A stretch of DNA of 64,000 bases from BTRG01 sp036986275 (GTDB lineage: Bacteria > Pseudomonadota > Gammaproteobacteria > Acidiferrobacterales > SZUA-150): the NCBI GenBank assembly GCA_036986275.1, contig BTRG01000002.1, forward strand, positions 37,826 through 101,825. Reading direction: 5' to 3'. The notes under the pieces are model-generated. The model was not told where the DNA came from. It worked only from the letters and a program-made list of their open reading frames with translations, and did no database searches. Both the position numbers and the translations under genes were made by a program. This document shows, piece by piece, positions 1 to 7,974 of this stretch (positions are counted from its first letter, which is position 1; the number at the start of each line of letters is the position of its first letter).

Positions 1-987
1 CCTGCCTTGTTGCGCCCGGGTCGCTTTGATCGCCAGGTCTATGTCCCACTGCCGGATATTCGCGGCCGTGAACAGATTCTTAAAGTGCATATGCGCAAGG
101 TACCGATATCGGATGATGTGAAGACCAGCATCCTGGCCCGCGGTACACCGGGTTTCTCCGGCGCCGATCTTGCCAACCTCGTGAACGAGGCGGCCTTGTT
201 TGCCGCTCGCGCCAATAAACGCATGGTGGATATGGATGACTTCGAAAAGGCCAAGGACAAGGTGGTCATGGGCGCCGAGCGTCGTTCTATCGTCATGCCT
301 GAAAAGGAGCGCATGAACACGGCCTATCATGAATCGGGCCATGCCGTGGTGGCCAAGTCCCTGCCGAATACGGATCCGGTACATAAGGTGACAATCATTC
401 CGCGTGGCAGTGCCTTGGGTGTGACCATGCAGCTGCCAGAAGAAGATCGTTATAGCCATGACAAGGAATCGCTGCTGTCGACGATTGCCGTGTTGATGGG
501 CGGACGTATCGCCGAAGAGGTGTTCATGGACCAGATGACCACGGGCGCTTCCAATGACTTTGAGCGTGCTACCGACCTGGCACGCAACATGGTCGTGCGT
601 TGGGGTATGAGTGAGGCCCTCGGTACACGGGTATATGGTGAGAATGAGAGTGAGGTCTTCCTCGGTCGGGATGTCACCACGCACAAGAATCTCAGTGACT
701 CTACGGCCGAGCTGGTGGACACGGAGATTCGTCGTATTATCGATGAGCAATATGAACGTGCGCGCAAGATTATTGAAGGCAAGCGTGACAAGGTCGAGAA
801 CATGACCAAAGCGCTGCTGGAATGGGAGACGATAGACTCGGATCAACTCGATGACATCATGGCCGGCAAGACGCCGCGCCCCCCGGAAGATACCAATGGT
901 GGTTCAGGTTCGGGAAAGCCAGCACCCAAGGCAAAGCCGAAAAAGGATGTAAAGCCCAATCTGGATACGCCGGCCGGAGAGCATTAA
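1..987 (+). CDS. ftsH: ATP-dependent zinc metalloprotease FtsH, C-terminal part (5' end outside window)
   Basis: Membrane-anchored AAA+ protease that degrades membrane and short-lived cytosolic proteins. The reading frame is open from base 1, so the gene starts before the window; about 328 residues are seen, roughly the C-terminal half of the usual 640. The fragment opens in the AAA second region of homology (LLRPGRFDRQV), continues through the AAA lid, and has the zinc protease motif HESGH at about fragment residues 110–114, with the third-ligand region TTGASNDFERAT further on. The tail is a Lys/Pro-rich linker typical of the variable C-terminus. folP follows 6 nt later, as in the common gammaproteobacterial ftsH–folP–glmM order. 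Identification is secure; only the N-terminal half is missing because of the window edge. Confidence 0.98.
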   Translation, partial: PALLRPGRFDRQVYVPLPDIRGREQILKVHMRKVPISDDVKTSILARGTPGFSGADLANLVNEAALFAARANKRMVDMDDFEKAKDKVVMGAERRSIVMPEKERMNTAYHESGHAVVAKSLPNTDPVHKVTIIPRGSALGVTMQLPEEDRYSHDKESLLSTIAVLMGGRIAEEVFMDQMTTGASNDFERATDLARNMVVRWGMSEALGTRVYGENESEVFLGRDVTTHKNLSDSTAELVDTEIRRIIDEQYERARKIIEGKRDKVENMTKALLEWETIDSDQLDDIMAGKTPRPPEDTNGGSGSGKPAPKAKPKKDVKPNLDTPAGEH

Positions 988-993
988 CGCCCT

Positions 994-1830
994 ATGACAG
1001 TGCTGGATTGTGGTGGACGACCACTGGAACTGGGTCGTACCGCCATCATGGGCGTACTGAATATCACCCCCGATTCCTTCTCGGACGGGGGTCTTTTTTT
1101 TACGGCCGATCAGGCCGTGGCCCAGGCCAGAAAAATGGTCACGGAAGGTGCTGATATCATTGATATTGGCGGCGAGTCCACGCGGCCGGGGGCCTGGGCC
1201 ATCTCGGTGCAACAAGAACTGGACAGGGTGATACCGGTTATTGAGGCCCTGAGAGCCGAGAGTGATATCCCTGTATCCATCGATACTTCCAAGGCCGAGG
1301 TCATGGCGGCGGCGGTATCGGCCGGGGCCGGCCTGATCAATGATGTCTGTGCATTACAAGGGGCAGGCGCGCTGGAGGCCGCGGTCAACGCCGGGGTGCC
1401 TGTCTGTCTCATGCATATGCAGGGTGAACCCCGCACCATGCAGGCCGACCCCCAGTATGAAGATATCGTGGCCGCAGTGAGTGACTTTCTACAGCAGCGC
1501 CGCCAGGCCTGCATCGGGGCCGGCATCCCGGCTGATCATATTCTACTGGATCCGGGATTCGGTTTTGGCAAGGCGGCAGAACATAATCTAGAATTACTGA
1601 GCCGGCTCAATAAACTCGTTGTATTGGGCAGTCCGGTGCTGGTAGGGCTGTCTCGCAAGTCCATGATAGGCAGCCTGCTTGAATTGCCCGTAGAGCAGCG
1701 ACTGTATGCTAGTGTTGCCCTGGCCTTATTTGCTGTCAGCCAGGGTGCGCGCATAGTGCGTGTCCATGATGTGGCCGCAACACATCAGGCGGTACGTATG
1801 TGGGAAAGCATACAAACCCATGAGGCATGA
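994..1830 (+). CDS. folP: Dihydropteroate synthase
   Basis: Joins para-aminobenzoate to the dihydropterin pyrophosphate to make dihydropteroate in folate synthesis; cytosolic TIM barrel. The 278-residue length is normal. Family motifs are visible: ITPDSFSDGG near the N-terminus, the loop IGGESTRPGA, and LDPGFGFGK with a following HN. The ATG start lies 6 nt after the ftsH stop and glmM follows after 15 nt, so the three genes are probably cotranscribed. Confidence 0.97.
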   Translation: MTVLDCGGRPLELGRTAIMGVLNITPDSFSDGGLFFTADQAVAQARKMVTEGADIIDIGGESTRPGAWAISVQQELDRVIPVIEALRAESDIPVSIDTSKAEVMAAAVSAGAGLINDVCALQGAGALEAAVNAGVPVCLMHMQGEPRTMQADPQYEDIVAAVSDFLQQRRQACIGAGIPADHILLDPGFGFGKAAEHNLELLSRLNKLVVLGSPVLVGLSRKSMIGSLLELPVEQRLYASVALALFAVSQGARIVRVHDVAATHQAVRMWESIQTHEA

Positions 1831-1845
1831 ATAAATGGTGAAAAA

Positions 1846-3216
1846 ATGAGCAGAAAATTTTTTGGCACTGACGGTGTGCGGGGTCGTGTAGGTGAAGACC
1901 CTATTACACCGGAACGCATGCTAAAGCTGGGATGGGCAGCGGGTCGGATTCTGGCTCAGGATGGTGATGGTGGCGGCAAGGTCCTGATCGGAAAGGACAC
2001 GCGTATTTCCGGTTACTTGCTGGAGTCGGCACTGGAGTCCGGGTTATCGGCCGCCGGCGTGGATGTGCGTCTGTTAGGCCCTATGCCGACGCCAGGTATT
2101 GCTTACCTGGCGCGTACTGCGCGTGCACGAGCTGGTATCGTCATTAGTGCTTCGCACAATCCTTACGAAGATAATGGCATCAAATTCTTTTCCTCGCAGG
2201 GCACCAAGCTGGCGGACGAAGTTGAGCAGGCCATTGAAGCGATCATGGAAGAACCCATGGTGACGGTTCCTTCGGCCAGGCTGGGCAATGCCAAGCGCTA
2301 TCCCGATGCCGCCGGCCGTTATGTTGAATTTTGCAAAGGCACACTGCCGAACCGTATGGGTCTGGAGGGGCTGAAGATAGCCGTCGACTGTGCCAATGGT
2401 GCGGCATATCTGGTGGGCTATCATGTTTTCCATGAGTTGGGTGCTGACGTGATTGCGGTGGCGAACGAACCGGATGGTTTTAATATCAATAAGGAATGTG
2501 GTTCGACCCATCCCGCATTGCTGCAACAAGTCGTGAAAAGTACGGGCGCCGATGTGGGTGTGGCTCTGGATGGGGACGGCGATCGCCTCATCATGGTTGA
2601 TGCCGCTGGTGACATCGTCGATGGCGATCAATTGTTATACATTATGAGTCAGGCACGCAAACAGAGTGGCACGCTTAATGGTGGCCTGGTGGGTACGTTG
2701 ATGACCAATCTGGGCCTGGAGCAGGCCTGTTGCGCCGCCGGCATACCCTTTGCCCGTGCGGACGTAGGTGATCGTTATGTCATGAATATACTCAAACAGC
2801 AGGCGTGGGAGCTGGGTGGCGAATCCTCAGGTCATATCATTTGCCTCGATAAGCATACTACGGGCGACGGGATTATTGCCGCCCTGGAAATCCTGGCAGT
2901 CATGCTGCGTAGCGGGAAATCCCTGGCTGAGCTCAAGGCCGGTATGGAAGTGTTACCACAGAACATGGTCAACGTGAGTATCCCGCGTGAGGTGCATACG
3001 GCCAGGCTGTTTAATGTCAATGACTCAGTCGCTGTAAAAGAAGCTGTCCAGGCGGTTGAAAGTGAGTTGGCGGAAAATGGCCGTGTACTGCTACGCGCTT
3101 CCGGTACAGAGCCCGTTATCCGGGTGATGGTGGAGGGCAACAATATGGATCAGATCGAGCGCCTGAGCCAGGATCTTGCCAAGGTGGTAGAGCAGGCCGC
3201 CGCTGAAGTGGCCTAG
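1846..3216 (+). CDS. glmM: Phosphoglucosamine mutase
   Basis: Interconverts glucosamine-6-phosphate and glucosamine-1-phosphate for peptidoglycan and LPS precursors. The 456-residue protein begins with the family's typical MSRKFFGTDGVRG, carries the phosphoserine loop SASHNP (Ser103), the metal-binding DGDGDR loop, and the phosphate-binding RASGTEPVIRVM near the C-terminus. An ATG start with an upstream purine-rich stretch is used. It is the last gene of the ftsH–folP–glmM group; about 140 nt separate it from the next gene. Confidence 0.98.
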   Translation: MSRKFFGTDGVRGRVGEDPITPERMLKLGWAAGRILAQDGDGGGKVLIGKDTRISGYLLESALESGLSAAGVDVRLLGPMPTPGIAYLARTARARAGIVISASHNPYEDNGIKFFSSQGTKLADEVEQAIEAIMEEPMVTVPSARLGNAKRYPDAAGRYVEFCKGTLPNRMGLEGLKIAVDCANGAAYLVGYHVFHELGADVIAVANEPDGFNINKECGSTHPALLQQVVKSTGADVGVALDGDGDRLIMVDAAGDIVDGDQLLYIMSQARKQSGTLNGGLVGTLMTNLGLEQACCAAGIPFARADVGDRYVMNILKQQAWELGGESSGHIICLDKHTTGDGIIAALEILAVMLRSGKSLAELKAGMEVLPQNMVNVSIPREVHTARLFNVNDSVAVKEAVQAVESELAENGRVLLRASGTEPVIRVMVEGNNMDQIERLSQDLAKVVEQAAAEVA

Positions 3217-3355
3217 GTCAATAGTGATGACAGGCGAGAATAAATGATACTGAAGATATCGAAATGCTGAGTGCCGGACGGTATTGGGACAAGTCAATAT
3301 GTGGAATTCATACAGCGGTAGAACCTCTACTGGTATTACGACCGGTAGCTTGACT

Positions 3356-4429
3356 ATGTCTGGCAAGAATTTTGTGAATAAAGTGATGTTGGCAGTGTGC
3401 CTGACAGCGCCCTTGTTTGTATTGCCTGATATTGTAAAGGCAACGCAGGGTGAGCGCGGCAAGGAGCTGTTCAGACAGCATTGCGCCGCCTGTCACGGCT
3501 CCAATGGCGGTGGTGGGGTCGGTGTTCCGTTATCACTTCCCTCCTTTATTGACACTGTAGATGATGATTACCTGGTCAAGACCATACGCCATGGCAGGCC
3601 AGGCCGTGTCATGCCTGCTTTTCATCATCTTGATGAACGCGAGCTGAAGGCACTGATAGCTTTTATTAGGCAGTGGACGGGCGTGCAACCGGAGCCCTAC
3701 AGCCAAGAGCGGATCAGTGGAGATCCGATTAAAGGGAAGAAGATCTTTCAACGCCAATGCGCGGTATGTCATGGAGAAAATGGTGAGGGCGGCAAGGGAA
3801 CTGGCGTCACATTTTCACGGCCACGGCATTTACCGATCCTTGCGTCTGCCCTGAACAACGCAGGTTTTCTTGCCTCGGCATCAGATCATTTGATACATAC
3901 TACGATAACGAAGGGTCGCAAGAGCACACCCATGCCTTCAGCCGAGACACTTAACCTGAGTGAGCAGAATGTAAATGATTTGGTGGCTTATATACGCAGC
4001 TGGGAGATGCAGTTAAAGCCAGTCAGGACAAAAACCAGTAAAGAGCCAGCTTACCTTATTAAAGACTCCCCCTACGATCTCCAGACCACGATCGAAAACG
4101 TGAAGAATGCGGTTGCGGGCGCCAACCTCAAGTTAATTCGTGTCCAGGAACTGGATAAAGGCCTGGTACCGAAAGGACAGGAAAACAAGAAACAAATTAT
4201 TATTTATTCCTGTGGCTTCAGTTTTTTGTATGAGGCGCTAAAAGTTGATCCGCGGGTCGGACTCTTTTTGCCATGCCGTATCACGGTAGTCGAACATAAA
4301 GGCAAGGTAAAGATCATGGCGATCAACACCAAGCATCTGGCTACACGATTCAATAACGAGGAACTGGATCGATTATGTGCCCAGATGTATGAGAGCTATG
4401 TGGATATCCTCGACGAGGCCACGCTATGA
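3356..4429 (+). CDS. Periplasmic dihaem cytochrome c fused to a DUF302 domain
   Basis: Predicted periplasmic electron-transfer protein. From the ATG at 3356 the product is 357 residues: a signal peptide (about residues 1–29), a first class-I cytochrome c domain with CAACH at 43–47 and a candidate axial Met in GRVMPAF (Met86), a second with CAVCH at 135–139 and Met193 in STPMPS, then a DUF302 domain from about residue 238 to the end. An upstream ATG at 3299 and TTG at 3284 are in frame; 3356 is preferred because it places the hydrophobic stretch at the N-terminus. The stop overlaps the start of the next gene, also a DUF302 protein. DUF302 has no settled biochemical function, so the role of the fusion is unknown. 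Confidence 0.88.
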   Translation: MSGKNFVNKVMLAVCLTAPLFVLPDIVKATQGERGKELFRQHCAACHGSNGGGGVGVPLSLPSFIDTVDDDYLVKTIRHGRPGRVMPAFHHLDERELKALIAFIRQWTGVQPEPYSQERISGDPIKGKKIFQRQCAVCHGENGEGGKGTGVTFSRPRHLPILASALNNAGFLASASDHLIHTTITKGRKSTPMPSAETLNLSEQNVNDLVAYIRSWEMQLKPVRTKTSKEPAYLIKDSPYDLQTTIENVKNAVAGANLKLIRVQELDKGLVPKGQENKKQIIIYSCGFSFLYEALKVDPRVGLFLPCRITVVEHKGKVKIMAINTKHLATRFNNEELDRLCAQMYESYVDILDEATL

Positions 4430-4896
4430 GAATTTTGTTCTTCATGCGCCGCCTGGGTTTGTTATTGCTCATACTGTCGGCTGTCCAGCCTGTACTTGCG
4501 GACCATCTGCTGATGGTACGAATCGAAAAAGAATTTCCCGAAACTATGAATCTGTTGCAAGACAGTATTATCGACCATGGTTATACGGTCTCGCGAGTAC
4601 AACGTGTTGATATTGGCCTGAGTAAGACCGGGCACCGGACGGCCGAATATCGACTGGTATTCTTTGGCAAGGCCGGGGAGATAACCAGGCTTTCCCGGTC
4701 GACGCCTGAGCTTATTCCCTTCCTGCCGCTGAAAATAGTGATCTTTGCCGAGGGCGAGGAAACCCTGTTATTGGCCAACGACCCGTTGACATTAAAGACC
4801 TCATACCCGGACACGTCTTTACATCAATACTTTAAAGCCTGGCGAGACGATATCCACAGCATTATGGAGTCGGTTTATCAACAGGCCCTGGATTGA
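4426..4896 (+). CDS. Secreted DUF302 protein
   Basis: Small protein of 156 residues with a clear signal peptide (residues 1–25, ending PVLA) followed by a stand-alone DUF302-type domain: the EKEFPETMNLLQDSI helix, a central strand with RLVFFG, and LPLKIVIFAEGEETLLL resemble the C-terminal domain of the gene before it. The start overlaps the upstream stop by 4 nt (ATGA), so the two are translationally coupled and probably act together in the periplasm. No haem motif or catalytic residue is recognisable. Function unknown. Confidence 0.85.
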   Translation: MRILFFMRRLGLLLLILSAVQPVLADHLLMVRIEKEFPETMNLLQDSIIDHGYTVSRVQRVDIGLSKTGHRTAEYRLVFFGKAGEITRLSRSTPELIPFLPLKIVIFAEGEETLLLANDPLTLKTSYPDTSLHQYFKAWRDDIHSIMESVYQQALD

Positions 4897-5085
4897 CCGG
4901 CTTCAGGCAGACCCTGCGGGCAAGTGCCTGATAACCGCGTGAGTTCGTAAATTCAAAGTATAAGTCATTGTTTAGAATAGAAAACTGCCAGACTTAAACC
5001 CCTGCTGCTATTTGCTTTATCGCGCCGCGCTCGGTAAGATGCCGCCCGTTTTTCTATTGCATAACAAGATCTTGGGAGACCCCTC

Positions 5086-5838
5086 ATGCGCCGACCGTTG
5101 GTGGCAGGTAACTGGAAAATGAATGGCAGCCAGGCTGATTCAGCCGCACTGCTGGATGGTATCCTTGCAGGAATTGGGGAGGTGTCCAATGCCGAAGTGG
5201 CGGTATGTCCACCATTTATTTTGATCCCTACTGTCGCTGATAAGCTGGCGGGGACGCCGGTCGCCTTGGGAGGACAAAACCTCCACTACCATGTTTCAGG
5301 CGCTTACACGGGCGAGGTTTCGGCTCCGATGCTGCGAGATTTTGGTTGCACCTACGTTATTGTCGGTCATTCCGAACGTCGCACCTATTTTCAGGAAGCC
5401 GACGAGATTGTCGCCCGCAAGTTTGGGGCCGCTCTGGAATTTGGACTCATTCCTATTCTTTGTGTCGGTGAGACGCTGGAGGAGCGCGAAGAGGGGAAGA
5501 CCGAGGATGTGGTGGAAGCACAATTGGATGAAGTCCTGGATAGCCATGGTGTGGGTTCATTTAAAAGTGCGGTGATTGCCTACGAGCCTATATGGGCCAT
5601 CGGCACCGGCAAAACGGCCAGCCCCGAGCAGGCCCAGGAAGTACACGCCTTTATTCGTGGCAAGCTGGCCGGTCTGGACGCTGGGGTTGCCGCCCAGGTG
5701 CGTATTCTTTATGGCGGCAGCATGAAACCGGATAACGCCCAGGTGCTTATTTCCCAGGCGGATATCGATGGTGGTCTGATTGGTGGCGCCTCCTTGAAGG
5801 CGGAAGACTTTCTGGCCATTGCCAAGGCAGCGAACTAG
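5086..5838 (+). CDS. tpiA: Triose-phosphate isomerase
   Basis: Interconverts dihydroxyacetone phosphate and glyceraldehyde-3-phosphate in glycolysis, gluconeogenesis and the Calvin cycle. The 250-residue protein has all catalytic residues in place: Lys11 in AGNWKMN, His95 in GHSERR, Glu167 in AYEPIWAIGTGK, and the phosphate-binding LYGGSM near the end. The ATG is preceded by a purine-rich ggga ribosome site. secG follows after 9 nt, an arrangement common in proteobacteria. Confidence 0.98.
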   Translation: MRRPLVAGNWKMNGSQADSAALLDGILAGIGEVSNAEVAVCPPFILIPTVADKLAGTPVALGGQNLHYHVSGAYTGEVSAPMLRDFGCTYVIVGHSERRTYFQEADEIVARKFGAALEFGLIPILCVGETLEEREEGKTEDVVEAQLDEVLDSHGVGSFKSAVIAYEPIWAIGTGKTASPEQAQEVHAFIRGKLAGLDAGVAAQVRILYGGSMKPDNAQVLISQADIDGGLIGGASLKAEDFLAIAKAAN

Positions 5839-5847
5839 GCGTTTATT

Positions 5848-6222
5848 ATGAAAGAAACAATATTGATTGTTCATGTTCTGACCGCCGTTGCCCTGGTGGC
5901 ACTGGTGCTGCTACAGCATGGCAAGGGCGCGGATGCCGGTGCGGCCTTTGGTGGTGGCGGTTCCCAATCGGTGTTTGGCAGCAGTGGTTCGGGCAGTTTT
6001 CTGACCCGATTGACAGCCGCGCTGGCGACCATTTTCTTTGCCACCAGCCTTTCCCTGGCCTATTTCCTGTCACCCAAGGTGTTGACGAGCAGCGTCGTCG
6101 ATAGGCCTGCCGCTGAGGCCGAGAAAGAGGTGCCTGCCAAGGCTGAAAAGGCGGGAGCACCTAAACCACCGGCGGTAGACAGCAAGCCTGCCGAACCGGA
6201 TGTTCCCGAGGTGCCGAACTAG
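5848..6222 (+). CDS. secG: Preprotein translocase subunit SecG
   Basis: Auxiliary subunit of the SecYEG protein-export channel in the inner membrane. The 124-residue protein has the family pattern: a first membrane segment (about residues 4–22), the conserved loop LLQHGKGADAGAAFGGG with FGSSGSGSFL, and a second membrane segment near residue 55–72, followed by an Ala/Pro/Lys/Glu-rich variable cytoplasmic tail. It lies 9 nt after tpiA and is followed by a hairpin and tRNA-Leu. Confidence 0.97.
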   Translation: MKETILIVHVLTAVALVALVLLQHGKGADAGAAFGGGGSQSVFGSSGSGSFLTRLTAALATIFFATSLSLAYFLSPKVLTSSVVDRPAAEAEKEVPAKAEKAGAPKPPAVDSKPAEPDVPEVPN

Positions 6223-6248
6223 GTTCAGACAGGCTGTAACAGATTCCG

Positions 6249-6270
6249 CGGGCCGGCATTCGCTGGCCCG
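6249..6270 (+). terminator. Hairpin after secG
   Basis: A 9-bp G+C-rich stem (one G·U pair) with an ATTC loop lies between secG and tRNA-Leu. Only a weak T-run follows, so termination is plausible but could be partial, allowing read-through into the tRNA. Confidence 0.45.
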
Positions 6271-6284
6271 TTGCGCATAGACAA

Positions 6285-6369
6285 GCCGAAGTGGTGGAAC
6301 TGGTAGACACGCCATCTTGAGGGGGTGGTGGTGAAAGCCGTGCGGGTTCGAGTCCCGCCTTCGGCACCA
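6285..6369 (+). tRNA. tRNA-Leu(GAG)
   Basis: An 85-nt cloverleaf with encoded CCA. The acceptor stem GCCGAAG pairs with CTTCGGC; the anticodon stem CCATC/GGTGG encloses the loop TTGAGGG, giving anticodon GAG. The long variable arm expected of a leucine tRNA is present, as is the T-loop GTTCGAGTC. The secG–tRNA-Leu–nuo order is common in gammaproteobacteria. Confidence 0.97.
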
Positions 6370-6452
6370 AACTGATGGATAGGGGTTTTTTATACCCTCA
6401 ATAATCCATTGTAAGTTACTGAAAATATTGAGTTTACAAGAATAAAGCGAAC

Positions 6453-6481
6453 TTGACGGCCTCAGGGGGAGCGCCTAGACT
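6453..6481 (+). promoter_or_regulatory. Predicted sigma-70 promoter of the nuo operon
   Basis: TTGACG (6453–6458), a 17-nt spacer and TAGACT (6476–6481) lie about 57 nt upstream of nuoA. It is the best consensus match in the gap between tRNA-Leu and nuoA. Assigned by eye from the hexamers and spacing. Confidence 0.6.
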
Positions 6482-6538
6482 GGCCGGGCTTCGAGTGCCG
6501 GGCAACCGGTCGCCATGACACGGGGACTATTAATAAGA

Positions 6539-6895
6539 ATGCTGGAAAACTATCTACCCGTATTAATTTTCATCACTGTAGGCATTCTGGTGGGCATCAT
6601 ACCCATGATAATGGGCTGGGCCATGGGCCCAAGACGGCCAGACAGTGAGAAGAATTCACCCTACGAATGCGGTTTTGAGGCCTTCGAAGACTCCCGTACG
6701 AAATTCGATGTGCGCTATTATCTTGTCGCCATTCTGTTCATTATTTTTGACCTTGAAATCGCGTTTCTCTTTCCCTGGGCTGTGGTGCTGGAGGAGATAG
6801 GCATGTTTGGTTTTCTGGCCATGATGCTATTCCTTGGCATTCTTGTGATTGGTTTTATTTATGAATGGAAAAAGGGCGCCCTGGAATGGGAATAG
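6539..6895 (+). CDS. nuoA: NADH-quinone oxidoreductase subunit A
   Basis: Small membrane subunit of complex I, which couples NADH oxidation to proton pumping. The 118-residue protein has three membrane segments (about residues 8–28, 62–82 and 90–110) and the conserved loop PYECGFEAFEDSRTKFDVRYYL between the first two. The ATG at 6539 gives the usual MLENYLP start; an in-frame ATG at 6515 would add eight residues. First gene of nuoA–N; its stop overlaps the nuoB start. Confidence 0.95.
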   Translation: MLENYLPVLIFITVGILVGIIPMIMGWAMGPRRPDSEKNSPYECGFEAFEDSRTKFDVRYYLVAILFIIFDLEIAFLFPWAVVLEEIGMFGFLAMMLFLGILVIGFIYEWKKGALEWE

Positions 6896-7362
6896 AAGGC
6901 ATTCTGGAAAAAGGCGTCATCACAACGACTGTTGATAAGGCCATCAATGCCGTGCGCACCGGTTCCATGTGGCCCATGACCTTTGGTCTGGCCTGTTGTG
7001 CGGTAGAAATGATGCACGCGGGGGCATCCCGTTATGACATTGATCGCTTTGGTATGCTATTCCGCCCCAGCCCACGGCAATCAGACTTGATGATTGTTGC
7101 CGGTACCCTGATCAATAAAATGGCCCCGGCCCTGCGCAAGGTCTATGACCAGATGGCGGAGCCCCGTTGGGTGATTTCCATGGGTTCCTGCGCCAATGGT
7201 GGCGGCTATTATCACTACTCCTATTCGGTCGTGCGTGGCTGCGACCGCATTGTACCCGTGGATGTTTACGTCCCCGGCTGCCCACCGACTGCTGAAGCCT
7301 TGCTCTATGGCATCTTGCAGTTGCATAGCAAAATCAAACGCACCAACACCATTGCCAGGTAA
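6886..7362 (+). CDS. nuoB: NADH-quinone oxidoreductase subunit B
   Basis: Peripheral-arm subunit that binds cluster N2, the last iron–sulfur centre before quinone. The 158-residue protein shows the adjacent cysteines in ACCAVEMMHA, a further Cys in GSCANGGG and the last in VPGCPPTAEALLYG. The start at 6886 (MGIEGILEKG) matches the family and overlaps the end of nuoA; an upstream in-frame start at 6865 lies deeper inside nuoA and is less likely. Confidence 0.96.
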   Translation: MGIEGILEKGVITTTVDKAINAVRTGSMWPMTFGLACCAVEMMHAGASRYDIDRFGMLFRPSPRQSDLMIVAGTLINKMAPALRKVYDQMAEPRWVISMGSCANGGGYYHYSYSVVRGCDRIVPVDVYVPGCPPTAEALLYGILQLHSKIKRTNTIAR

Positions 7363-7371
7363 TCTGTTCTT

Positions 7372-7974
7372 ATGAGTTCAAGCATACAGGCTATGGCAGA
7401 GTACGCTCAGGAGAAACTGGGCAGTAGTATAGTCGCCGCTGATAGCGGCGGCGATATGCTCTTGCTTGAAATCAAACGTGAGGATTTTCTCAAGGCTTGT
7501 ACGACTCTGAGAGATGACGAGCGTTTTATTTTTGATCAGCTGACTGACTTGTGCGGTGTGGATTACCTGACTTACGGCCAGGAATCCGAGGCCGGTGCGC
7601 GTCAGGGTCCACGTTATGCCGTGGTCTATCATCTATTGTCTATCAAGCATAACCGTCGCATTCGTCTGCGTGTATACTTGGAGGACGATTTCCCGCGCGT
7701 GGATTCCGTTACCGAACTCTGGGCCTCGGCCAATTGGTATGAGCGTGAGGCCTTCGATATGTTTGGTATTGCCTTTGATGGCCACCCTGATTTGCGTCGC
7801 ATTCTCACGGATTACGGCTTTATCGGCCACCCCTTTCGTAAAGACTTTCCTGTCGTGGGTCATGTGGAAATGCGTTACGACCCGGAGAAACAGCGCGTGG
7901 TGTATGAGCCTGTTTCGATTGAGCCACGAGAAGTGGTCCCGCGTGTAATACGTGAGGAGGGCTACGGTGGCTGA
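7372..7974 (+). CDS. nuoC: NADH-quinone oxidoreductase subunit C
   Basis: Peripheral-arm subunit (30-kDa family) of complex I. The 200-residue protein contains the family signature ERETFDMFGI-type segment, here WYEREAFDMFGIAFDGHPDLRR. It is a separate gene from nuoD, unlike the fused nuoCD of Escherichia coli; its last codons overlap the nuoD start. Spacing from nuoB is 9 nt. Confidence 0.96.
   Translation: MSSSIQAMAEYAQEKLGSSIVAADSGGDMLLLEIKREDFLKACTTLRDDERFIFDQLTDLCGVDYLTYGQESEAGARQGPRYAVVYHLLSIKHNRRIRLRVYLEDDFPRVDSVTELWASANWYEREAFDMFGIAFDGHPDLRRILTDYGFIGHPFRKDFPVVGHVEMRYDPEKQRVVYEPVSIEPREVVPRVIREEGYGG

Noticed and set aside
6161..6370. Minus-strand frame starting MVPKAGLEPARL
   Set aside because: Antisense of tRNA-Leu, a well-known false protein.
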